Counted from the stretch's first letter, positions 43,717 through 52,267 are shown. The stretch: 64,000 nt of DNA from JAILLW01 sp045640905 (GCA_045640905.1 JAZUFW010000054.1:4764-68763), one strand, 5' to 3'. The notes: a model not told the origin generated them from the sequence alone. Translations and numbers: made by a program.

Positions 43717-44784
43717 CTATTTTTTAGAGGAAATATAGCTTATTACACCTACATCCTGATTCTCGTAATCGGACCACCAAATATATCCGTCGGGGTTTTC
43801 TCTGAAAACGAAAACAGGACGACGCTTTTTCGTGTCACGGCTTTCCGATAAAGGAGCAAATTTACCGTTTTCTGCCTTTCCGTCTACTTCAATAAAGCTA
43901 CCCTTCCTGTCGATAACGGTACAGTAAAAATCTCCATTGCACAAACCGTCTTTATAAGATCCGATATAATTCGAAATATAGTAAGTTCCGTCATCCTTCA
44001 ATTTATCATTGTCGAACTCATAATGATCCTGTCCGAGACCGTTAGGCAAATCATATGCGAACTGACCGGCATATTGATGATACGTATAAATGTCGTCATT
44101 ATTCTTTTTGGTATGAATATGGAAATGAACCCATTTACCGTCGCCATGGCGCATGCCATCCTTCCAATCGCCGTAATAGTACTGGTTATCGGCATAACAA
44201 GCTATCCCGACACCGTCAGGTTCACCCTTTGAATTCACGTCACCGTAATATGCATAATCCGTAGTCCCTGAGAAGGAATATGACATGGCTATAAATTTAT
44301 CCAGATGTGCCAAATCCGATATTGCGGCATCATTATTATCTATAAAGAATCCTTCCATTTCGGATAGACAGCTCTTTACATCAAACTTAATCTTGGAATA
44401 GTCTTTCGTCTTTTCCATGACCTCACCTTCGGGAGTTTTGGTCGGAACGGGTTCGGGACTTTCGGTAGGTGCCGGGGTTGCACCTTCATCCGTTTTTCTG
44501 TCAATGATAGTTGTTTCGGGCACATCGTCCGATTTTACCTCATCAATCATTTCCGGATTATTTACTTCGTCTGCATCCGGTTTAATTGTTTCCGTCGAAT
44601 AATTCTTTATAACATCCTGTACGGATTTATTGCTGTCTTCCTTTTTGCCGGATTTATTGACCAATACCAATACCAAAACCAAAATCAGCAGGCAAACTAT
44701 CCCTATTAAGTATTTTATCAAACTCGATTTAATCGAATCATCCTCTTCAAAAAAATCTCTATCATGATCATTATTTTTTTTCAT
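43717..44784 (-). CDS. Membrane-anchored protein with MORN-like repeats
   Basis: The 355-residue product has a short charged cytosolic N terminus and one hydrophobic anchor (about 24-44, rich in Leu and Val). A Pro/Thr/Glu-rich spacer follows (about 50-130), then a domain with MORN-type repeats around residues 180-290: YYGDVNSKGEPDGVGIACYA, YYGDWKDGMRHGDGKWV, YAGQFAYDLPNGLGQDHYEF and YIGSYKDGLCNGDFYC. The repeats are predicted to be outside the cell. The function is unknown; MORN repeats often bind lipids or partner proteins. ATG 44784 with GAGGTG upstream is preferred to the GTG six bases earlier. Confidence 0.75.
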   Translation of the reverse strand: MKKNNDHDRDFFEEDDSIKSSLIKYLIGIVCLLILVLVLVLVNKSGKKEDSNKSVQDVIKNYSTETIKPDADEVNNPEMIDEVKSDDVPETTIIDRKTDEGATPAPTESPEPVPTKTPEGEVMEKTKDYSKIKFDVKSCLSEMEGFFIDNNDAAISDLAHLDKFIAMSYSFSGTTDYAYYGDVNSKGEPDGVGIACYADNQYYYGDWKDGMRHGDGKWVHFHIHTKKNNDDIYTYHQYAGQFAYDLPNGLGQDHYEFDNDKLKDDGTYYISNYIGSYKDGLCNGDFYCTVIDRKGSFIEVDGKAENGKFAPLSESRDTKKRRPVFVFRENPDGYIWWSDYENQDVGVISYISSKK

Positions 44785-44854
44785 AATCACACCTCACTAA
44801 TATTATCTTAGTAACAAATGCTTAATATGCAATAACTAAATTATTAAGACTTTC

Positions 44855-45211
44855 TTAAATCTGTTGATAGTCGAAAGCACTCTTAATCCATTTAATCTTT
44901 TCACCCAGAATCGAAATGACATCAAAACGAATCTGGTATCTGTAAAGGTTCTTATACTCGGCTAAATAAAAAGAAGCCGTCTTACAGATTTTAAGCATTT
45001 TTGTTTTGGAAATTGCTTCCTCGGGATATCCGTAATGCTCATTTTTTCGGTATTTCACTTCAAAAAAGCACAAAAAATCATCTTTAATCCCAATAATATC
45101 TATTTCTCCAAACCTGGATGAGTAATTTCGATCCAAAATGATTACATCATTTCGTTTCAGAAACTCTTCGGCCAGTTTTTCCTTTTCAAATCCGCATTGC
45201 TTTTTATTCAA
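44855..45211 (-). CDS. yraN: YraN family (UPF0102) protein
   Basis: The 118-residue protein has a restriction-endonuclease-like fold pattern: E-(x)n-RFGEIDIIGIKDDFLCFFEVKYR, with the conserved D and E-x-K of the family. Biological activity is unproven; nuclease activity on DNA or Holliday junctions has been suggested for relatives. It follows the ylqH gene by two bases at the end of the rnhB-ylqG-ylqH cluster, a conserved Firmicutes arrangement. Confidence 0.9.
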   Translation of the reverse strand: MNKKQCGFEKEKLAEEFLKRNDVIILDRNYSSRFGEIDIIGIKDDFLCFFEVKYRKNEHYGYPEEAISKTKMLKICKTASFYLAEYKNLYRYQIRFDVISILGEKIKWIKSAFDYQQI

Positions 45212-45213
45212 AA

Positions 45214-45510
45214 TTACTTGCCTTTATAATTTTCAATTTTTGCCTTAACCTTGTCCATAGCATCGACAAATACCAGGATTTCGGCAACAACTTCATATAA
45301 TTCCGGAGGAATCATCTCTCCGATTTCCAATTTTGAAAGTGTTTCGGCCAATTTATCGTCTGCGTGAACCGCAACATTGGCTTCCTTGGCCTTTTCTATT
45401 ATTCTTTCTGCCAAAGCACCCTTTCCTGAGGCTATGACCTTAGGTGCATCTTCTTCAGGATCATACGAAAGCGCTACGGCTGTTTTGATTTTCTTTTTAT
45501 CTTCGCTCAT
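45214..45510 (-). CDS. ylqH: FlhB C-terminal-domain-like protein (YlqH family)
   Basis: This 98-residue protein resembles only the cytoplasmic C-terminal domain of the flagellar export switch FlhB. It has KTAVALSYDPEEDAPKVIAS, GALAERIIEKAKEANVAVHA and IPPELYEVVAEILVFVD. The autocleavage motif NPTH of full-length FlhB is replaced by YDPE, so self-cleavage is not expected. There are no membrane segments. It overlaps the upstream YlqG-like gene by one base. The role is unknown; a soluble regulator of type III/flagellar export is the usual guess. Confidence 0.88.
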   Translation of the reverse strand: MSEDKKKIKTAVALSYDPEEDAPKVIASGKGALAERIIEKAKEANVAVHADDKLAETLSKLEIGEMIPPELYEVVAEILVFVDAMDKVKAKIENYKGK

Positions 45511-47138
45511 TACGCCCTCACATCGATAGAATCTTTACTCATAACGGTATATAGGCCTTCCGAACGAATTTCATCGAACGCCCTCTTTGCATCTTTATTA
45601 ACAAATTCGCAGGTATTTGAATATCCGCGCTTTTCCAATCGTTCATTAAGTATCGAAATATTCTGTGCTATTAAATCAAGCGCCGCATCGTCCTTTAAAA
45701 AGAACTTCGTCTGAACCTTATTCCCGGAATTCAGCATTACATGAACATCCACAGGTCCCAGATTATCCATATCCAAATGAAGCAGCGCACTTACCGAATC
45801 GGAATCCTTCGCCAAGGATTTTTTGTTTTTATAGACATAAAGTTCGCCGGTTTTTTCTCCGCCTGCCATCTTTAGCGGTATTTGAACATAGTTGAAGGCT
45901 TGGTTCAAATGATTCATAAATTCTATATTTGAATTTAAGTTATTGGCTTCATGCAGGATAGCGGTATCCGTTTTTACATTTTCCGAAATGGTATCCGTCA
46001 AAAGCTTTATTTTGGAATTCAGTTCCTCATATAATTTGGAAATATTCTCTTTATCGGCAACTTCTTCGGGGCGAAGCAGGAATTTGTCGGTAAACAAACG
46101 TTTTAACGAACCCGAAACATCATTTTCCTTTAGCAGAGATGCTATATCGGATTTATTCTTTTCATAATTTTCAAGTTCCGGTTTGTCAAGAATCGATAAT
46201 GTCTTCGCCAAAAAGGTTTTCACATTTTCGACGTCTTTACCTGATTTTGTCTCAATTGATTCCGGCAAAACCGCATTCTTTGCTTTCGCGTTTGAATCAA
46301 TATCGGAAAGCTGTTTTTCGTCGATATTGGTCTTTTCCGAAATAACGGATTCATTTAAAGACTGATTGGTCTTGTCAAACTCCTTTGCAGAATCAATTTG
46401 TACTGTATCTTCGGGATTTATGACAGCCGTGTCACTTTCGTTTAACGAAATCAATCCTTCCAACAGTGTTTTTATGGTAGATGAAGCTTCCGAAGGGTTT
46501 TCTGAATTAAGTATTTGTTCTATACTTTCGGGCAGCGAATCAAAAATATCCGAAAAAGCATCGGTTATCGCATGCTCATAGTTCGTGTACGATGTAAATT
46601 GTTCAACAAATTCGGGCGTACATGGAATATTCATCCTTACCATGGATGAAAGGATTTTCGGATCCGTTGCGGGGTATGTATTAACCAGTCTGTTCATGGA
46701 ATAAAGAGATTCTTTATCGATAGGAAGTCCTTCTTCCATCATCGAAGAAACCACATATTGCATGGCAGGCGTGTTCGGTAATGATGCCGCCTTTAGCGCA
46801 TTGGTTGTATTCAGGGAGGGATTCATATTGACATACATCGGGATTAATGACAATTCATTTTGATTCCCTTTAACGGAAAAAGCCATGGTTTTGCCTACGT
46901 CGATATCAATATCCGCATCGCAAAAAGCATTCAAAAGCGCATTGTTACCGAGATTTAAAAGAAGTGAATTTCCATCCTTGCCGATAACTTCGCCGAGCAG
47001 AGTGTCCCCTACATTTAATGACTGAAGCAATTTCATGCCCGACTCAAGATTATTAATATCAGGCAATACTTTGCCTGCAGACTCGTCGGGTGTAATATTC
47101 AAATTATTAATTTGATTCAAAATGGAAGAAATGTTCAT
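45510..47138 (-). CDS. ylqG: FliK-like protein at the ylqG locus
   Basis: The 542-residue protein has an N-terminal region with a small beta domain (about 40-100). A long Ser/Asn/Glu-rich low-complexity middle follows (about 200-380). The C-terminal domain (about 440-530, LLHLDMDNLGPVDVHVMLNS and KFFLKDDAALDLIAQNISIL) resembles the hook-length-control domain of FliK. In Bacillus the equivalent gene ylqG sits between rnhB and ylqH, exactly as here, and the name is given on that synteny. Pairing with an FlhB-like protein mirrors the FliK-FlhB interaction in flagellar export. There are no other flagellar genes in the window. Confidence 0.7.
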   Translation of the reverse strand: MNISSILNQINNLNITPDESAGKVLPDINNLESGMKLLQSLNVGDTLLGEVIGKDGNSLLLNLGNNALLNAFCDADIDIDVGKTMAFSVKGNQNELSLIPMYVNMNPSLNTTNALKAASLPNTPAMQYVVSSMMEEGLPIDKESLYSMNRLVNTYPATDPKILSSMVRMNIPCTPEFVEQFTSYTNYEHAITDAFSDIFDSLPESIEQILNSENPSEASSTIKTLLEGLISLNESDTAVINPEDTVQIDSAKEFDKTNQSLNESVISEKTNIDEKQLSDIDSNAKAKNAVLPESIETKSGKDVENVKTFLAKTLSILDKPELENYEKNKSDIASLLKENDVSGSLKRLFTDKFLLRPEEVADKENISKLYEELNSKIKLLTDTISENVKTDTAILHEANNLNSNIEFMNHLNQAFNYVQIPLKMAGGEKTGELYVYKNKKSLAKDSDSVSALLHLDMDNLGPVDVHVMLNSGNKVQTKFFLKDDAALDLIAQNISILNERLEKRGYSNTCEFVNKDAKRAFDEIRSEGLYTVMSKDSIDVRA

Positions 47139-47899
47139 TAAACAAAATTTCCGATAAACGAATTCCTGTGAATTGGTGTCTTCCCGTACTTTTTCAAAGC
47201 ATCAATATGCTTTTGACTACCGTATCCTTTATTCGATGCGAAATCATATTCGGGATAAATCTTATCATATTCAACCATCAGCCGGTCTCTGGTTACTTTG
47301 GCAACAATTGAAGCTGCGGCTATCGAAATGCTCTTTGCATCTCCTTTAATTATGGGAATCTGCTTTATATCAATGCCCGGAATGGTAACAGCATCATTTA
47401 ATAGTAACGTCGGTTGGGGATTAAGCTTTGACACAGATTGTCTCATTGCTTCCAGTGTTGCCTGCAAAATGTTTATCTCATCAATTCTTTCCGGCGAATT
47501 ATAACCTATCCCAACACTGACGGCTTTTTCCATAATAATATCATAAAGCTCTTCTCTCTTTTTTTCGGACAATTGTTTCGAATCATTTAGATAAAGTATG
47601 TCACAATCTTTGGGCAGAATAACGGCACATGTAACTACAGGCCCCGCAAGAGGTCCTCTGCCGACTTCGTCTATACCGCAGATATACTCGTAATCAGCAT
47701 ATTTATACTCGTATTCCTTCATCTTTTCGGTTCGCAAAAGTTCTTTTTCATACGCTTCAATCTTCTTTTGCGCTTTAATAACTATATCGGCAACCGCTTT
47801 TCTTTCATCCTGCGAGTATTTTTCTATAAAAGAAGGCAGCATATCGAAAGTTGCCGCCTTTAATTCATTATTTATACATGAAACTGAAATCTTTTCCAT
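47138..47899 (-). CDS. rnhB: Ribonuclease HII
   Basis: RNase HII cleaves RNA in RNA-DNA hybrids and misincorporated ribonucleotides. The catalytic domain begins near residue 72 with YICGIDEVGRGPLAGPVVTC, followed by YLNDSKQLSEKKREELY and LLNDAV. An N-terminal helical extension of about 70 residues is typical of Firmicutes enzymes. The stop overlaps the ylqG start by one base. Confidence 0.96.
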   Translation of the reverse strand: MEKISVSCINNELKAATFDMLPSFIEKYSQDERKAVADIVIKAQKKIEAYEKELLRTEKMKEYEYKYADYEYICGIDEVGRGPLAGPVVTCAVILPKDCDILYLNDSKQLSEKKREELYDIIMEKAVSVGIGYNSPERIDEINILQATLEAMRQSVSKLNPQPTLLLNDAVTIPGIDIKQIPIIKGDAKSISIAAASIVAKVTRDRLMVEYDKIYPEYDFASNKGYGSQKHIDALKKYGKTPIHRNSFIGNFV

Positions 47900-47903
47900 A
47901 AAC

Positions 47904-48443
47904 CTACCTGTGCTTGATTACTCCCATCTTCTTAAACGGAAATACTCTCATAAAAGCCTTTCCTACTATGACTTCTCTTTTTAAGTTTCCGACATTGGGG
48001 TCTCGTGAATCCATACTGTTATTCCGATTATCGCCCATTACAAAAAACTCATCATCAGCCAATGTTATTTTTTCGTATGCTCTTCCGGGGTCTTTTATTA
48101 TTTCCTTACCGTATCCTTCTTCCAAAACAACATCGTTTATATATATTTTACCTTCGGAATCAATAAAAATGGTTTCTCCCGGAAGTCCGATTACACGCTT
48201 AATAAAAAAGGTGTCCTGTTCATACTTGTAAGGAAATACAACAATATCAAATCGTTCCGGATCATGAAAGCGATACGAAATCTTGTCAACAAACAAATGG
48301 TCCCGGTCCTGCAAAGTCGGATCCATTGAAGGTCCAACAACCTCTACTCTCTGTCCGACATATTTAACTATCAAAAAGACAGCTATCAATACAAACAAAA
48401 AATATAAACTTGTAACCAAAAGGTCCTTTAATCCTTTATTCAC
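47904..48443 (-). CDS. lepB: Type I signal peptidase, copy 2
   Basis: The 179-residue protein has one N-terminal membrane anchor (about 9-27) and the catalytic Ser-Lys pair: Ser in VVGPSMDPTL and Lys in FFIKRVIGLPGETI. Box E is GDNRNNSMDSRD. It removes signal peptides on the outer membrane face. It lies four bases before rnhB and eight bases after rbgA; a second lepB lies on the other side of rbgA. Confidence 0.95.
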   Translation of the reverse strand: MNKGLKDLLVTSLYFLFVLIAVFLIVKYVGQRVEVVGPSMDPTLQDRDHLFVDKISYRFHDPERFDIVVFPYKYEQDTFFIKRVIGLPGETIFIDSEGKIYINDVVLEEGYGKEIIKDPGRAYEKITLADDEFFVMGDNRNNSMDSRDPNVGNLKREVIVGKAFMRVFPFKKMGVIKHR

Positions 48444-48451
48444 GTTATCTC

Positions 48452-49297
48452 CTAAGGCTCTTCCATGGTAAACTTGCCGATTTTGGCATTACGGAATTCT
48501 TCGAGAAAAATCTTTGCCATTTTGGAATCATCAGGTGCGGATCCTTTTGACAAATAATTTCGAACAAGAGCCATATCACTTAATATATCGTAATCGCTCT
48601 TTGCCAAATCCAAATCATTTGAAAATCTGTCAATAAGCATAGAGGGATACTTTTCTTTTAAAAATCCTATTCCGGAAGCGGCCAGTTCTTCGGTATTTAA
48701 AATCTCATCATTAATAGAACCGATCAAGGCCAGGTTCTTTCCTACTTCATCATTGTCAAATTTAGGCCACAAAATTCCGGGAGTATCAAGCAGTTCAAGT
48801 TCCTTATTAAGCTTAATCCATTGTTTTCCCTTTGTTACTCCGGGTTTATTACCCGTCTTTGCGGAACTCTTTCCGGAAAAAGAATTAATGAACGTAGACT
48901 TTCCCACATTGGGAATCCCCACGACCATCGCTCTTATGCAGGTGTTTTTTATGCCTCTTTTTTGATCGCGCAGATACTTGTCTTTACATACTTCTTTGAT
49001 GGCATTGCTTAATCGCTTTAAGGATGTTTTATCTTTTGAATTGACAGGGAGTGCACATATACCCTTTTCGCCGTAATAATCAACCCACTTTTGCGTGATT
49101 CGATCATCTGCCATATCGGATTTATTCAATAAAACCAGTCTCTTTTTATTTTCCGCCAGTTTATCGATATCGGGATTCCTTGAACTTGACGGAATTCTGG
49201 CATCGGTAATTTCGATTACCAGATCTATTAATTTAATGTCTTCCTGCATAGCCCGTAAAGCCTTGGTCATATGCCCGGGATACCATTGAATATTCAT
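48452..49297 (-). CDS. rbgA: Ribosome biogenesis GTPase RbgA (YlqF)
   Basis: This is a circularly permuted GTPase required for late 50S subunit assembly. The motif order G4 (LLNKSD) then G1 (GIPNVGKSTFINSF) then G3 (DTPGI) in the 281-residue protein shows the permutation. The N terminus NIQWYPGHMTKALR is diagnostic. A C-terminal helical domain (about 170-281) follows. It sits between two signal peptidase genes in the rplS-rbgA-rnhB cluster. Confidence 0.96.
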   Translation of the reverse strand: MNIQWYPGHMTKALRAMQEDIKLIDLVIEITDARIPSSSRNPDIDKLAENKKRLVLLNKSDMADDRITQKWVDYYGEKGICALPVNSKDKTSLKRLSNAIKEVCKDKYLRDQKRGIKNTCIRAMVVGIPNVGKSTFINSFSGKSSAKTGNKPGVTKGKQWIKLNKELELLDTPGILWPKFDNDEVGKNLALIGSINDEILNTEELAASGIGFLKEKYPSMLIDRFSNDLDLAKSDYDILSDMALVRNYLSKGSAPDDSKMAKIFLEEFRNAKIGKFTMEEP

Positions 49298-49304
49298 ATA
49301 CTAC

Positions 49305-49889
49305 CTACTTAACAAATCCGGCTTTATTGTTGTCTTTCTTCAATTTAAACCAGATTTTTCCTATAATCGTGTCCTTTGAAACAGCACCGATGTTTCCGTT
49401 TCTGCTGTCTTCGGAATTATTTCTGTTATCACCCATGACAAAATATTCGTTTTCACCGAGTTTAAAAGGAACATATAAATCTCCGGGATCTGCTATCTTG
49501 TCAAAAGTCTCTGATTCATTAAGTCTGACACCGTCTATATAAACATATCCATCCTTAACCTGTATTTCCTCCCCCGGGAGGCCGATAACACGCTTAACAT
49601 ATAAATGAGAATTCTCGTTTCCTTTGGGATAAAAGCAGACAACATCATTTCGTTTCGGAGAAAGAAGTTTCAAAGAAAACCTGTCGACCAAAACTTCCTG
49701 TCCGCCATAAATATTGGGTTCCATTGAAGAGCCGACTACACCGATTCTCATTCCGAAAGCAATAACCAGAACAACACCGATAAGGACAGCTGTTGCACAA
49801 TAAAACAAAGTGCCCAGAATCTCTCTAAGCAGCTGCTTTGAAATAATCTTCTTTTTTTCTATAAAAGTCAGTTCTCTTTTTCTGCTCAT
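49305..49889 (-). CDS. lepB: Type I signal peptidase, copy 1
   Basis: The 194-residue protein has a charged cytosolic N terminus and a membrane anchor (about 24-47). The catalytic Ser is in VVGSSMEPNI, the Lys in YVKRVIGLPGEEI, and box E is GDNRNNSEDSRN. It differs clearly from copy 2 at 47904-48443, so this is an old paralogue pair. It lies seven bases before rbgA and 95 bases after rplS, beyond the rplS terminator. Confidence 0.95.
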   Translation of the reverse strand: MSRKRELTFIEKKKIISKQLLREILGTLFYCATAVLIGVVLVIAFGMRIGVVGSSMEPNIYGGQEVLVDRFSLKLLSPKRNDVVCFYPKGNENSHLYVKRVIGLPGEEIQVKDGYVYIDGVRLNESETFDKIADPGDLYVPFKLGENEYFVMGDNRNNSEDSRNGNIGAVSKDTIIGKIWFKLKKDNNKAGFVK

Positions 49890-49946
49890 AAACCTTATTT
49901 ATCCCTTAAAGCCTAAAACATTTTATCATAAATGCAGTCAAAGCAA

Positions 49947-49971
49947 AAGGCCCGACATATTGTCGGGCCTT
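49947..49971 (-). terminator. Terminator of the rpsP-trmD-rplS operon
   Basis: AAGGCCCGACA (49947-49957) and TGTCGGGCCTT (49961-49971) form an 11-base-pair stem with a three-base loop. On the minus strand it is followed by TTGCTTTG. It lies 13 bases after the rplS stop. Confidence 0.88.
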
Positions 49972-49984
49972 AATATCAATGCAA

Positions 49985-50326
49985 TTATTTAGCTTCCTTA
50001 ACCTTAGCTGACTTACCAACTCTTTCTCTCAAGTAAAGCAACTTAGCTCTTCTAACTTTACCTTTTCTTACTACTTCAACCTTTTCAACCAAAGGTGAGT
50101 ACATAGGCCATGTCTTTTCAACGCCTACGCCGTTAGAGTTCTTACGAACGGTAAATGTTTTTCTGGCTCCGGTACCCTGAATCTTAATAACGGTTCCTTC
50201 AAAAACCTGAATTCTTTCACGGTTACCTTCCTTGATTTTTCCGTAAACCTTTACGGAATCACCTGTAGCGAATTCGCTAACTTCTTTAAGGGCTTCGTTT
50301 TCGATTTCTTTAATAATGTCGCTCAT
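49985..50326 (-). CDS. rplS: 50S ribosomal protein L19
   Basis: L19 sits at the 30S-50S interface. The 113-residue sequence is typical: GDSVKVYGKIKEGNRERIQV, RKNSNGVGVEKTWPMYSP and GKVRRAKLLYLRERVGKSAK. AAGGAG precedes the ATG. It is the last gene of the operon with trmD upstream, separated by a 78-base gap that may hold a regulatory leader. Confidence 0.98.
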   Translation of the reverse strand: MSDIIKEIENEALKEVSEFATGDSVKVYGKIKEGNRERIQVFEGTVIKIQGTGARKTFTVRKNSNGVGVEKTWPMYSPLVEKVEVVRKGKVRRAKLLYLRERVGKSAKVKEAK

Positions 50327-50360
50327 TTTCTTTCTCCTTATCTTTGTTTATTAAACTTAA

Positions 50361-50392
50361 GATGTTCATGAGCATACTCTCAGCGGACCATC
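50361..50392 (-). promoter_or_regulatory. Possible L19 leader hairpin
   Basis: In the 78-base trmD-rplS gap, GATG/CATC and TGAG/CTCA pair as an interrupted hairpin (50361-50392) about 35 bases before the rplS start. An L19 leader element is known in Firmicutes at this position. I cannot confirm the match to the known consensus by eye. Confidence 0.35.
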
Positions 50393-50404
50393 ACGTTTAC
50401 ACAA

Positions 50405-51199
50405 CTATGTTAATTTATCACAATGCTTTGAACTTTGCAAGGTTTTTGCCTTCTTTTTTTGCTTTTCGAGTTCCTTTTTTCTCTTTTTTTCAAGCATTGC
50501 AAAGTATTCGGGGTGGTTCTGTGCCCACTTTTCATATAAATCAGGGCGCAGTTTCTTGGTAATATCTATCGATTGCTGTAATCTGTATTCATCGATTTTT
50601 TTATGATCTCCCGATAACAGGATCTCCGGAACCTTAATTCCTTCCCATATTTCAGGTCTTGAATACTGAGGATATTCAAGCAAATCATCATAATAGCTTT
50701 CGGATACAAACGATTCTTCGTTTCCCAAAACACCGGGAATCAGACGACTTATTGTATCCATCATGATAAGCGCAGGCATCTCGCCGCCCGTTAATACATA
50801 ATCGCCTATCGAAACTCTGTGCGTAACAATTTTGTCAATAACTCGTTCATCTATACCTTCATAATGACCGCATAAAAATGTCAATTCCTCATATTTCGAA
50901 AAATCCACAGCCATTTTCTGGTTAAAGGTTTCACCGACAGGTGTCAGATATATTACAGGAGTATCGTCCGGACAGTTCAATGATTTATACGCATCATAAA
51001 CAGGCTGGGCATTCATCAACATTCCCGCGCCTCCGCCATAAGTATAATCATCAACGCTTTTGTGCTTATCTTTGCTGAAATCTCTGATATTCACCGTATT
51101 CAATTTCAAAATTCCATCGTTTACCGCACGACCGGTTATGCTGTTCAAAAAGGCATTTTCAATCATGTCAGGAAACAATGTTAATACATTAAATTTCAT
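50405..51199 (-). CDS. trmD: tRNA (guanine37-N1)-methyltransferase
   Basis: TrmD methylates G37 next to the anticodon and prevents frameshifting. The 264-residue protein has the knot motifs GGGAGMLMNAQPVYDA, LCGHYEGIDERV and SIGDYVLTGGEMPALIM. A Lys-rich tail (about 235-264) extends beyond the usual end. Its ATG overlaps the rimM stop by one base (TAATG). Confidence 0.98.
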   Translation of the reverse strand: MKFNVLTLFPDMIENAFLNSITGRAVNDGILKLNTVNIRDFSKDKHKSVDDYTYGGGAGMLMNAQPVYDAYKSLNCPDDTPVIYLTPVGETFNQKMAVDFSKYEELTFLCGHYEGIDERVIDKIVTHRVSIGDYVLTGGEMPALIMMDTISRLIPGVLGNEESFVSESYYDDLLEYPQYSRPEIWEGIKVPEILLSGDHKKIDEYRLQQSIDITKKLRPDLYEKWAQNHPEYFAMLEKKRKKELEKQKKKAKTLQSSKHCDKLT

Positions 51200-51705
51200 T
51201 ACAAAAGTCCGTCCATCAGATGAAACAGTATTGTTCTTTTATCTATATCAACCTTTAATATGCATTCCTTTATTGCAGGAAGCAAAAGTTCTCTATCGTC
51301 ATCAAGTAAAATAACATATACATCATTGGAAGCACCCGTCATTACATCAACGACTTTCCCTTTATAAAGGCCGTCATCGGATACCGCTTCCATATCAATT
51401 AAATCCGCTATAAAATATTCATCCTTATTAAGTTTAACGGCATTTTTCCTCTCAACATACAATTCTCCGCCCTTAAACTTAAGAACATCATTAATGTCAT
51501 TGTATTCTTTGAATTTTACAATCACATATTCTTTAAAGAATTTCACCTGCTCAACATTTAAAGCATATTCTTTATTATCGCAAAGCAGTATTGTTTCTTT
51601 TAAATTTTTAAATCTTTTTGCATCATCGGTTGTCGGAAAAACCTTTAGTTCACCTTTTATACCGTGAGTCTGTGTAATTATTCCGACCTTAAAGCAATCA
51701 ACCAT
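51199..51705 (-). CDS. rimM: 16S rRNA processing protein RimM
   Basis: RimM assists 30S subunit maturation. The 168-residue protein has the N-terminal FKVGIITQTHGIKGELKVFP domain and a C-terminal PRC-barrel domain (about 95-165: DEYFIADLIDMEAVSDDG). The ribosome binding site TTGGAAC is weak. It is 67 bases downstream of khpA across a stable hairpin, and coupled to trmD. Confidence 0.96.
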   Translation of the reverse strand: MVDCFKVGIITQTHGIKGELKVFPTTDDAKRFKNLKETILLCDNKEYALNVEQVKFFKEYVIVKFKEYNDINDVLKFKGGELYVERKNAVKLNKDEYFIADLIDMEAVSDDGLYKGKVVDVMTGASNDVYVILLDDDRELLLPAIKECILKVDIDKRTILFHLMDGLL

Positions 51706-51744
51706 ATTTGTTCCAACTCTTTCAGAAAGAATTCAAATTTAACG

Positions 51745-51768
51745 AAGCCTCCGGAAAACCGGAGGCTT
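51745..51768 (-). terminator. Hairpin between khpA and rimM
   Basis: AAGCCTCCGG (51745-51754) and CCGGAGGCTT (51759-51768) form a perfect ten-base-pair stem with a four-base loop, four bases after the khpA stop. The minus-strand continuation CGTTAAATTTG is poor in T, so it may be a partial terminator or an RNA-stability element that sets operon stoichiometry. Confidence 0.6.
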
Positions 51769-51772
51769 ATCA

Positions 51773-52000
51773 TTAAACGATTTCTACGTCAACTCTCTTG
51801 TTATCTTTTGAAGAAGCTGCTTTAACAACAGCACGTATGGCCTTGGCAATACGTCCCTGTTTTCCGATTACCTTACCCATATCGGATGCTCCGACATGAA
51901 GTTCAATAACAGTATGCTTTCCTTCTTCTTTTTCGGTTACTACCACTTCTTCGGGATGTTCAACAAGAGACTTAGCGATTACTTCGACTAATTCCTTCAT
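51773..52000 (-). CDS. khpA: KH-domain RNA-binding protein KhpA (YlqC)
   Basis: The 75-residue protein is a single KH domain with the RNA-binding GxxG loop in VIGKQGRIAKAIRAVV. In Firmicutes KhpA partners KhpB and binds small and messenger RNAs. It lies between rpsP and rimM, 21 bases after rpsP, as in Bacillus. Confidence 0.95.
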   Translation of the reverse strand: MKELVEVIAKSLVEHPEEVVVTEKEEGKHTVIELHVGASDMGKVIGKQGRIAKAIRAVVKAASSKDNKRVDVEIV

Positions 52001-52021
52001 TTAACTCTCCTTAAACAAAAC

Positions 52022-52267
52022 CTACTTTGTGATATTTGCAGCCTTAAAAATCTTAGCAACTACTTCTGTAGGCTGAGCGCCGTTAGAAAGCCACTTCTTA
52101 GCCAACTCCTCATCAATTTTAAATGTGCTGGGTTCTGTTCTGGGATCATAAGTACCGATTTCTTCGATACATCTGCCGTCTCTGGGTGAACGAGAATCAG
52201 CTACGATGATTCTATAGAAGGGAGACTTCTTTTGACCCATTCTTCTTAATCTGATTTTTACTGCCAT
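52022..52267 (-). CDS. rpsP: 30S ribosomal protein S16
   Basis: The 81-residue protein has the S16 start VKIRLRRMGQKKSPFYRIIV, then VADSRSPRDGRCIEEIGTYDP. TTGGAGG precedes the ATG. A TATAAT box lies about 30 bases upstream in the 71-base gap after ffh, without a convincing -35. Confidence 0.98.
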   Translation of the reverse strand: MAVKIRLRRMGQKKSPFYRIIVADSRSPRDGRCIEEIGTYDPRTEPSTFKIDEELAKKWLSNGAQPTEVVAKIFKAANITK

